From positions 45,361,552 to 45,425,551 of the forward strand of contig OY755252.1 of assembly GCA_963576725.1 (NCBI GenBank): DNA of 64,000 nucleotides, in the 5' to 3' direction. Source of the DNA: Azorinus chamasolen (Eukaryota; Mollusca; Bivalvia; Cardiida; Solecurtidae). Position numbers and translations under genes: made by a program. Below the pieces are notes generated by a model that was given only the letters and a program-made list of their open reading frames with translations, did not search any database and was not told the DNA's origin. This document shows positions 46,701 through 58,500 of this stretch, one piece after another; positions within the stretch are counted from its first letter, which is position 1, and the number at the start of each line of letters is the position of its first letter.

Positions 46701-49508
46701 AGTAATTGGTACTCCTATGTGTGCGAATTGTGCACAACTGGTCGCTGATTTGTTTTATACTGGTACGAGAGAGAGTTCATATCACGTTTGAACCCGCAAT
46801 CACAAGAAGATACTACAATGAAATTTCTCGATACTTTGGTGATATGTTTAACCCAGATAACATTTTCTTGATGTTTTGATTCCTACCATTTGCCAAAAAA
46901 GACCTCAAAACTGAATAAAGCTTACCCTTCCGACACTTATGCAGCTTTCCTTGATCTAAAAGTACAAGTATGAATCATGCAGGAAACACCACATACAGAA
47001 CAAACAGCCGCCCAAACAACAATCGAATGAACCCTTTTTGTCTTACCCATTATATACTTTTCTAAATTTACTCTGCAGACTAATCATAGAGTACACTAGC
47101 GATAAGTGGATACAGTTTGTATCACTTAAATATGTTTAAGTTTTGCATGCACTTTACCTCTGATTTTGCCATTGCGGTTGTTGTAGCTTAGTCGGAAAGG
47201 GGATACGTTTATTTACAGTGTTTGTCCCATAACCGGTTTAAACCCCCGGTGACTACTGTCACTGACCGTTCCAAGGCGGTAGTTCCATCTTCTTACTATT
47301 GTTTGTTTTGTCTTTTTGTGTCTCTTTGTGTTTTGATAGTTATGTACATCTGTTGTGTTTTCTTGTTATGGTGCTGTGCGGACGGCTATTTGTTTTGCAT
47401 GTGGTGTTTCCTGCATGACCAATATTTGTACTTTTGTGAATGCTTACTGAAGGAATTGTAGTAGTGCCACATGAACACAGAATGTTTTGGAAACAGCAGA
47501 AAATGTAGAATCATAACTGTACTTTTCCCTAAGCTAAAATAGGAGACTGAATAGGGCCTATTCTGTTTGCAATGGTATTAAATACCGGTACGTATGTATG
47601 GAGAGAACAGATGACAAATGATTCACAATATTCGAATCAATGAAATAATGAAATTTAAATAAGCCCCTCTAAATCCGAATTTTGATAAATGATAAAAAGG
47701 GCTTTTAGGCAGTGACTGCTTAACACAGAATGAAAGTCACATACAAAGCTCCAAAATGAGCTTTCTACATGCACATGTACATGAGCAGGCCTTAATCTGC
47801 CACCAGTCTAAAACAGCACTGATAACAGTTGTAACGTCTGCTTTATTTGTGTTTACAGAGCAACATATAAAGGTGCGTACTCAAATACTAAAAATCCTCA
47901 TTTCTCAACCAAACCCTATGTTCTGACCATTGTTTAGAATTGTCTCTTCACAACATATGGTTTTACGGAGAAATTAAGAAGTTATTCTTGAAAATGTTTC
48001 AATTTACACATATTAGCTATACCTCTTTGTTTAATATACCATTTAGTTATCTCCTCCTGTGAAGTGCTTCGAACATGCAACCCTGGATACGGAGATGGTA
48101 ATTACCTGCTTTTCGTGGTCAAGCTCTCTGGCTTATGGATGGTGGAGTTAACCTGTTCTGGAATGGAGTTTCAACCAACCGAGCGTATAACATGTAAGTA
48201 ACAAATGTTATCATCATCATCACCATCATCATTATCATAATCTTCGTCGTCGTTGTTTATCAACCCTACATGACCCATCTAGTGTCAGCTGGCAGTGTCG
48301 AACAACCAAACTGATAAATCTACGCCTTTCAATTCATCTGAATTGAATAAAGTAAACTCACTTTAAACCAAAATTCTGGTAGTGGAGATATCTTTATGCA
48401 GGGGCCTACTTAATGCCCTGTTAAATGCAAAAATTGCAACACAAAAAGAGAAAATTGCAGACTCGGTTTTATTGAGTCTGTTCATGAACAGTAATTGAAA
48501 GTGCAACACTGCTCACGTCCCCTAGCACCGGCTTAAGCGGTATTCAATTTTCAGAACAAGAAGTACTGACATTCAGGATCTCGAAGGATCAGAAGTCTTC
48601 TCTGCCAGAATTCTGGTTTAGTTGTACTGTAGTAATACGACTACAACTGTCGTGATGATCTGTGACAATACTGATGTGATTGAATTTTTGCCTTTAGTAT
48701 GTACATATGTAAATATTTGCTGTATCGAGTAAAGAAGACAAGGCTTCACGAAACAAATCTATGTATGCCTGTCTACATCCTTACAGCATGCTGACCCGGT
48801 ATGCGTGCATAGATAAAATCATAACCTCATAGGCTATTTATAGGCCCGCCCTTTTTTAATAAATCGTCTGGAACAGAAAAGTAACTAGAAAAAATGAAGA
48901 GTTTTTAAAGCCACTATGATGAATAGAGTAATTTCTGTAGTTGGCACAATGGTTTCAAAAAGTGCATGGACCAATGCAATAACAACTGCAGAAAATATTG
49001 GGGATCAACGCAAAACTGTCCTATCACCTTGAGGGCAAAACTATCACCTTGAGGGCAAACTGTATGAGTCCAGATTAGTCGATATCTCATCAGCATCAAA
49101 ACTATTTGACAATCTATTATGAGCAAATTATTTTTGTAGAATATTTCACCTACTACATTTTCAAAATTCAAACTGTAAATAGTTTGTCTACTAAAATGCA
49201 ATCAGGGTGTCAAACAGTTACGCCGCGAGTTACTCGGCGTCTCATCTGAATCCAAACTGTTTGCATAGGTATTCACTCATCTGCCCATATCATGCTAAAG
49301 GTTAAGTAAGTTATGAGTCAGGCATTAAACATCACATACAAACACACAGTCGCCCAAATAGTAGCATGAAGCAAAAGAACAGCAAATGCATATGCTAATC
49401 AAAAGACCAAATAGACGCGCAAGGACATAACAATGGAAAAGTAGTAAAGTCAAGCAGGCAAAGCCACATGCAAGACGCAACCACCACCAAAACACCGATA
49501 GACAGCAT

Positions 49509-49563
<55 letters not shown>

Positions 49564-52500
49564 CCACACACCCAAACGCACACACACACACACACGAAAT
49601 GAACACAGAAAACACCAAAAGACACACAAGAACCAGGGACAAACGTTCCACACATGAACAAACCAAAAGCACAAAGACGCAAGGCAAACAAAAGGAAGGG
49701 TGACAAAGAGAGTACCGACAGGGAAAAAATAATACATGAGTCTGGTAAGCTCATCCTGTATCCAAGTTTAAGAGTATACCATCATAGAGTACTACCCTCG
49801 GCCTGTCATCGCGCAAGCAAAGAGGGAAGCGTAGCTACCGACTGTAAAAGGGTCGATAACCAAACATGCAGTGTGTTGCAATATAATAGGATCATAACCT
49901 TTCTTTTTAAATGTTTTAATGCGTTTTTATAAACAAATCATGAAAATGGATATGACCCCGAATTTTCCTAAGTTTGTAGATAACATCCCCATAAAATTCT
50001 GGTTGAGAAATGCATTGTCGCAGTAACGTCCGTAGATTGCAATTATATTTACTAATGAGAGGTAAATTTCGATAATAAAATTTAGAAAAGGTTTTCCGAA
50101 GTTTGTGATATCTGTAACCTTGCTTAAGAAGTTTATCAGTTATAACTAAATTACGTCTGTTAAAATCTTCAAGCAAAGAACAGGCTCGGACAAACCTAAT
50201 TAGTTGAGAAATATAAACACCATAAGATGTAGAACGTGGCACATCCCCATCTAGAAAAGGATAATTAACAATTTTAAAATTAAAATCTTCTCTTTTATCG
50301 TATATTTTGGACGAAACTTTATCATTTGTAATTGAAAGATTCAAATCTAAAAATGAAGCATTGATGTCAGATTGATTAGCTTTGTTTAAAGACAGTTCTT
50401 TTGGGTAGATTGAAGAAACCATAGTATCAAAATAAGGATTATCTAAATTCAAAATATCGTCTAAATACCTTGAAGTTTTATTAAAAGCATTAACAATATC
50501 GGTCTGTGTATCAGGTTTTAAGCTAAGCATAAAATCCCTCTCGTAGCAATACAAAAACAAATCTGCAACAAGAGGGGCACAATTTGTACCCATGGGTATA
50601 CCAACAACTTGACGATATATGGTATCTCCATAACGCACAAATATATTATCTAAAAGAAAGGTAAGAGATCTACAAACATCAAGGCACGTCCACATTGTAT
50701 AATGTTCAACTTCTGAATTTGAAAAGAATGAACGTTGAACATTACAAGCAATGAACATTTTGTTTTCTCTGGCAAAGATTTTTTCTATTAATTTAATAAG
50801 TCTATCCTTTATAAGATGGTGAGGTAGAGTAGTATAGAGTGTAGAGAAATCATAAGAGCTCAGTAAAGAAATGTTATACTGTTCATTTTCAAGTTTTGTT
50901 AAAACATCATTTGATTTTTTTATGGACCAAAAAACATTAATACCAGAATTTTCATATATTTTATCACAGTAGCGTTTAACATGTTCTTTGATCGTAGTAA
51001 GACAGGACGTCAAAAGTATAGATAATTTAGTAGTGGTACAACAGCTAGAGTTGGCAATAAAACGCGACTTATAAGGGTTTTTATGTAGTTTCGGAATCCA
51101 GTACAAAGTAGAAAGTTTATGTTGTTTTATGTTAGGACCAGACTTAAAATCATTGCACAGTTTTACATGTTCCGAGACTATATCTTTTTCAGGTGTTTGA
51201 ACTGTTATATAAGTTTTTGAATCAGTTAGCTCCTTCTTTAAAACATCAACATAATACAATCTTCAAATAATGATTACATTGTTTGATGCCTTGTCAGCAG
51301 GAACAAGAACATAATATGAATGAAAATTAGAAATGTTTTTCTTCAAGTAGCGAAATGTAACTCTAGGTCGAGGTGGTAAAAGATGGTTATTTGATTTGTA
51401 AAAAGTTATTCGTGTATCAATAATATCGAAAATACATTTCTTCCAATCCGAAAGGGCATTAACATCAGCATGTTCTCGACGACACCATTTGATGCAGAAT
51501 TCTTGAATAGCTTCCGCAATATGAGTTCGACAAGCGTCAAAATCAATAAGGGAAGGTAATCTATATTTAGGTCCTTTAGTTAGGAGGGTCCTGAGACGTT
51601 TATCCTTAATGATATCAAAATTACCAGTAATGACATGACCAACTGGTTTATAGCAAAAGCTAGAAATGATACAATCTCAAGAAATAGGGGTATTAACATC
51701 AATATTTAAGTCAGAGACAATTTTATTGTAGTTCAAAATAACATTTCTAATAGGTTTATTATATTTATAACAGATGATAGGTGATTCAGAGTTGATGAAA
51801 TATTTGGGAATAGCATCGATTACATTCTTATCACGAAATATACTTTGAATATCAATACAATCGATACCTTTATTTAGGAACTGAATTTTCAGAAAATGTC
51901 TTTTATGTTCAGATTCTTTATCAATACGTGGACGAAGAACATGCTGTGTGTAACTTTGTATAAGTGAGGCAGTATTAATTAACGGATCTGTACGCAAGAA
52001 ATATTAGGGGTTATAAAATTATCCAAATAACGAGTCATTGTGTTATAATACCTAAAATAATGGGTCACGGTGTATTGATTTCCAAATTAACGTGTCACGA
52101 TGCATTAATTTCCAAAATAACAGGTCACGATGCATTAATTTAAAAATAACGGGTAACGGTGTATTTATTTTTTTAAAAAAAGAGTCACGATGTATTGATA
52201 CATAAATAACGACATAGCGTACACGTTTCCCTTTAAATTATGTTCGATTGGGGTCAAACATGAGGTGTTAAAGCAAGAAATAATTAGTATGATTATTTAT
52301 TAGCTGAATGTGACAACTGTACATATGAATGTTTGTTATTGGTTTCTGGGCCTACACTGTTTGTTAAAATTTAAAAAAGCGATTACTGCTGAACTTCGAT
52401 ATCTCGAACTTAAATGCAGCATATAAATAATTCGAGATAACTGAGGTATGAGTTTCTCACAGCAAAATGCATATCTAAAGCAGAAGTTTTCAGCATTACT

Positions 52501-55500
52501 TTCGACCTGCATTAAGCTGTCACACGTGTTTCTAGAAATGCCCAGTGATACCTTTTAGAACAATTCTGTATTGTAGATTTCTGAAGAACCGAACTTTTAC
52601 TCGAGTTATCCGAAATCCGCGTTATTCTAGTTCAAGATTTCCAAGTGCCTGTCAGCGTATGACGGTAATCGTTAATTTACTGAAGTTACTCATGAATATT
52701 TATACATATTCAAACACCATGGTTTCATGAATATTTCCTAACCGGATTTTGATAATGACCAACAGACAAGATAATGTATTCGGCCATTTCAGAAAGTATA
52801 GAATTAGATCTTTATTATTAGATGGCAAGACTAGCCAACAATACACGACCAGCTTCTATAGGGGCCACATGCTTACAAAGGCTGTCAATAGAGTAAAGAA
52901 TTACACATTTGGATTAAAATGTGCTCATACCCCTAATCCCAACATTGTTTGTGATACTATGATGAGTGTTTGTCTCTTATATTTGTTTGTTTTTCTATTA
53001 TTTTGTTTACAGTTCCAACACCTTCGTATACCGAGATCAGTGAAACAGGCCATCCTACCCGCGGTGTTTACTATTACAGTGTTGGGATTGATGTTGACGT
53101 AAGTGTTGTTAGTTACGAATATGTCTATCATTCTACATGTATCTCAAACCCCAAGGGACCATTCTAAATAAAAGTACATCTAAACAACAGACGTTCGAGT
53201 CAAGCGAGTTCCAATTATGACAATTTCGCAAGTTCATAGCTTAATGAAGGTCTAAAGTAATGCTGAAAGCACCTGTAGGAATGTTCATCATTACTTTCGA
53301 TGATCTGCATTAAGCTATCATATTGTATATTGCGTAATGATACATTTTAGAACAGTTCTGTGTGATTAATTTTGGAAGGATCGAAGTTTTAGTTCGAGTT
53401 ACCCAGGTTCGAGATATAAGGCACACAATATACCCTCTTCAACGACTACTTTATAAATGTGGGTGTGGTGATTGCGTCTTGTGTGTGGCTTTCTCCTATG
53501 TGTTTGTGTGGATTGCTATATAAATTGCTTTCTGTCGGTGTTTTGGTGATGGTGGCGTTTTGTGTGTGGGTTTTCTGCTTGACTTTACTACTTGTTCATA
53601 CATAAATCCGCTTTAAAACGATAAAAGTACATGTTAAGAGTCATGCAGGAAAAGCCGCATACAAAACACACGCCCGCCCTAACAGCACCACAATCAACAG
53701 TAAAATGTTCATGTATATAAAAGACACAAAGAGACACACAAAGGCAAAACAAACATTCAATAGGGGGAAGATGGAAGTACCGCCTTGGAACGGTCAGTGA
53801 CAAAAGTCACTGGGGGGGGGGTTAAACCGGTACTTCATACCGTAATACTCCCTTGAAAAAACACGTTAAGAATAAACACTCACCAACACCTCTTTAATGC
53901 GACCATTCTAAAGAGGCATACTTCCGTGTCTTAAAGACATGTGGTAGCTATATGCGGGGCGAACGTTATGTGGAATGTTTCCAAATGAGCTTTCTGTATT
54001 ACTTTCGTCATATATTGAGCAATAATCTGATTCTAAAGACATTCTTGTCTATTCATTAACACTTTCCTTCATATAACGACCTTTTCACGCATTTCTTAAC
54101 AGAGTAGACCCAGATCCCTGTAGGAGCCGTCTAATCAGGGTCCACTCTGTTTCCTAATGGAATTGGATACATATGTTTCTTTTGTTTCTATAATGGATAT
54201 AATGATCCACCTTCTATACATGTTTTTCATTATTTTGTTTTTATACGCCCACCTAATAAAGGTGGTCGTATATTGGCGTGGCCCTGTCCGTCCGTCCGTC
54301 CGTTCGTTCGTTCGTCCGTCAACATTTTGTTTGTCCGCAGTTTTCTCGGAAAACTGTTTGACAGATAATAATGAAACTTCACACAAATATTTAATGTATC
54401 AAGATCTGAAGCTGAGTTGATTCTGAGGTTCATTTGATTTTTCGTTTCAGAGTTATGGCCCTTGTCCTTAAAAGTTTGTCCGCTGTTTTCTGGGAAAACC
54501 ATTTGAGAGATATTAATGAAACTTCACACAAATGTTTAATGCATCAAAATCTGAAGCTGAGTCGATTCTGAGGTTCATTTGCTTTGTCGTTTCGGAGTTA
54601 TGGCCCTTTTACTTAACAAATAATGTAAATACATTCAAATAGTTTGTCCGCTGTTTTCTGGGAAAACTATTTGACAGATATTAATGAAACTTCACACAAA
54701 TGTTTAATGCATCAAGATCTGAAGCTGAGTTGATTCTGAGGTTCATTTCATTTTTCGTTTCAGAGTTATGGCCCTTGACCTTAAAAAATAATGCAAATAT
54801 ATGCATATAGTTTGTCCGCTGTTTTCTGGGAAAACTGTTTGACAGATAATAATGAAACTTCACACACATATTTAATGCATCAAGACCTGAAGCTAAGTCG
54901 ATTCTGAGGTTCATTTGATTTGCCGTTTCGGAGTTATGGCCCTTGCACTTAAAAGAAATAATGCAAATCTATGCAAATATATGTGAGGATGGCCATAACT
55001 TTTTCATTTGAAATGATATTTACTTCAATTTTTTTATATGGTTAAACCTTAATATGAATTTTCACATATATTGCGGGGTTTTTGGTAAGTCATTTTATTC
55101 TAAAGTTATGGTCCTTGAACTTTGTGTGTTCGTTGCTTTGTTTGTCGGTCAGCTTTTAGTTTGTCTCTTGTTTTCTGGGAAAACTATTAAAATGATATTT
55201 ATAAATGAAACTTAAAAGAAATGTTTTAAGCAACAAAATCTGAAGCTGAGTTTATTTTGAGGTTCATTCAGTTTGTCTTTACAGAGTTATGGCCGTTGCA
55301 CTTTTCAAAAATCTGCAAATATGAGGATATTCTTTATTTAACTTTTTTATTTAATAAGATATTCACTTCATTTTTTTTAAAAAATAGTATCACCTTAATA
55401 TGGAAATCAAGTTCTGAAGCACAGATTAGAAAATGTCAACACTTATAAGGCATGTTGAATCAGAGAAAGTTTGCAAGTGGGCGTATTATGTACCGTATGC

Positions 55501-58500
55501 GGTACTCTTGTTGACAGGTGTTAAAATTTTGACTAAATATAGAACAGGGAAAGGATTCAGCTGTCCCTTTAGAGGGGTCCAACTATAAAATTAGGTACAT
55601 GTAGTTTAGATGGGTTTAGATGAGTTTTACTGTTATCAATTTATTGTATTTTCAGACTGCGATCATCATGACCAACACCTCCATTTCAAATGGAACTGGA
55701 TGCCTCAGCCATTTTGCAAGCATTCGTTCAGGTTGTTACCCGAGTAATTTCTCGATGACCATTGATCTAGTGGAAACGGGACTTAAACTGCTTGCAAATG
55801 TAAGACAATGCCGTAGCTGACTGGTGGCATTTATAAACAGTTGAACTCTGACATCTCGAACATCAAGGAACTTTACATATTACTTTAAGAGGAAAGATGT
55901 TCTAGTCATCCGATGGCTAATCGGAACAGGTTCACAGCTTAATGCAGGTCTAAAGTAATGCTGAAAGCTCCTCTAGGAACCCCAACAGCATTAGTGTAAA
56001 ACTGCAGTAAGCCATCGCATGTGTTTCTAGATATGCGTACTTATGTATTCAAGAACAATTCTGTTCTAATCATCCGGAAATCGAGTTATCCGAGTTCGAA
56101 ATATCGAAGCCTTTTAAACATTCGCCTGTTGAACAACTTGTTTGACACACTCTGTTCTGCTACTCGATTTACTCACGTTTAACCTATTTGCACCCAATGG
56201 ATTCGTCCATGTTTATATATTGGATTAGTCCAATTTTTCAAAAGGGGGGGGGTATATTGCTTTGCACATGTCGTCGGTCGGTCGGTCGGTAGAGCGATGG
56301 TTTCCGAACGATAACTAATAAACGACTTGGCATAGAATCTTAAAACTTGTTGTGGTGGTTGGTCATGACAAGTCAATGACCCCTATTGTTTTTGAGGTCA
56401 CTAGGTCAAAGGTCAAGGTCACACTGACCTAAAATGGTGAAATAGTTTCCGAAAAATAACTGCTCAAGGGTTTGGCTTGGGATCTTCAAACTTTCTGTGG
56501 TGGTTGGTCATGGCCACTAGATGACCCCTTTTGTTTTAGAGGTTACTAGGTCAAAGGTCAAGGTCACCATGACCTTAACTGGTTAAATTGTTTCCGTTCA
56601 ATAACTGCTCAAGGGTTTAGCTTAGAATCTTCAAACTTGCTGTGGTAGTTGGACATGACCACTGGATGATCCCTATTGTTTTTGAGGTCACTAGGTCAAA
56701 GGTCAAGGTCACCATGACCTTAACTGGTAAAATGGTTTCTGATCAATAACTGCTGAAGGGTTTGGCTTAGGATCTTCAAATTTGCTTAGATGGTTGTCAT
56801 GACAACTAGATGAGCCCTGTTGTTTTTAGGTCACTAGGTCAAAGGTCAAGGTCACCATGACCTTAACTGGTGAAATGGTTTCTGATCAATAACTGCTCAA
56901 GGGTTTGGTTTAGAATCTTCAAACTTGCTGCCGTAGTTGGTCATGACCACTGGATGACCCCTATTGGTTTTGAGGTCACTATGTCAAAGGTCAAGGTCAC
57001 CATGACCTTAAATGGTAAAATGGTTTCTGATCAATAACTGCTCAAGGGTTTGGCTTAGGATCTTTAAATTTGCTTAGGTGGCTGGTCATGACAACTAGCT
57101 GAGCCCTGTTGTTTTGAGGTCACTAGGTCAAATGTCAAGGTCACCATGACCTTAAATGGTGAAATGGTTTGCGATAAATAACTGCTCAAGGGTTGGCTTA
57201 GGATCATCAAACTAGTTGTGGTGGTTGGTCATGACCACTAGATGACCCCTATTGTTTTTGAAGTCACTAGGTCAAAGGTCAAGGTCACCATGACCTTAAA
57301 TGGTGAAATGGTTTGCGATCAATAACTGCTCAAGGGGTTGGTTTAGGATCTTCAAACTAACTGTTGTGGTTGATCATGACCACTAGATGACCCCTATTGT
57401 TTTTGAGGTCACTAGGTCAAAGGTCAAGGTCACCATGAACTTAACTGGTGAAATAGTTTCCAATCAATAACTGCTCAAGGGTTTGGCTTAGGATCTTTAA
57501 ACTTGCTGTGGTAGTTGAAAATGACAACTAAATGACCCCTATTGATTTTGAGGTCACTAGGTCAAAGGTCAAGGTCATCATGACCTTGACTGATGAAATG
57601 GTTTCCAATTAATAACTGCTCAATGGTTTGGTTCGGGATCTTCAAACTTGCTGTGGTAGTTGGTCTTGACCACTAGATGACCCTTATAGTTGTTGAGGTC
57701 ATTAGGGCAAAGGTCAAGGTCACCATGACCTTAACTTGTGAAATGTTTTCAGATCAATAAATGATCAGTGGTTTGGCTTAGGATCTTCAAAGTTGCTGTG
57801 GTGATTAGTCATGACCACTAGATGGCCTCTATAGTTGAGGTCACTAGATCAAAGGTCAGGAGATCTGTGGGGTATACATGTTTTACAAACATCTCTTGTC
57901 TATCTAAGGGATGCCTGGCCTAAATTTTCAATTTCGTTTTATATTGAAATTCCTATCAGCAAACAGTGTAGACTCTGATCAGACGCCGCATTATGCGGCG
58001 ACAGATCAGAATCTACACTGTTTGCCTATGTCCCATATATGGGATCATGGGAACAAATGGGTTAATTCGTTTAAACTTTTGAGAAACTATCGACTTATTG
58101 TCAAACAGCTTCAATCTTTGTGAGACACCCAGAGAACCCAGGCTGGCTCAGCCGTTATAAAACTCTTTGCTTGAGTCTGAGGTCATTCTCAAGTATCTAA
58201 CTGGTCAGGTTCTCAGACTCAGAAGTTTTATGACATTAGACCCTGTTTTTAAATTTGAGTGAGGTCGCATTTAGCAGACAACTGTTTAATTATTCTGCAA
58301 GCTAATCTTAATCGTGTTCAAACTCTTTATATGTAACTTAATCTGTAAGATATTAGGCTCGCTCAAATGTACACTGGTCGAAACATTTTCCGAATTATCA
58401 TACAGTTGAACTTAAAGGCATTTCGAAAGGAATGTTGACCCATTAACCCCATGCTGTGTATTTTGGGAGTTGACTGTCAGGGATCTGATACACGAATTGA

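Noticed and set aside
49325..49754. Three overlapping cysteine/valine-rich ORFs (also 1205-1608 and 45700-46036)
   Set aside because: They are the (GT)n/(CA)n tail of the SINE read in all frames.
51260..51676. TGA codons in the Penelope-like RT as selenocysteine
   Set aside because: No SECIS-like element seen and the element shows other signs of being a relic; plain point mutation is simpler.
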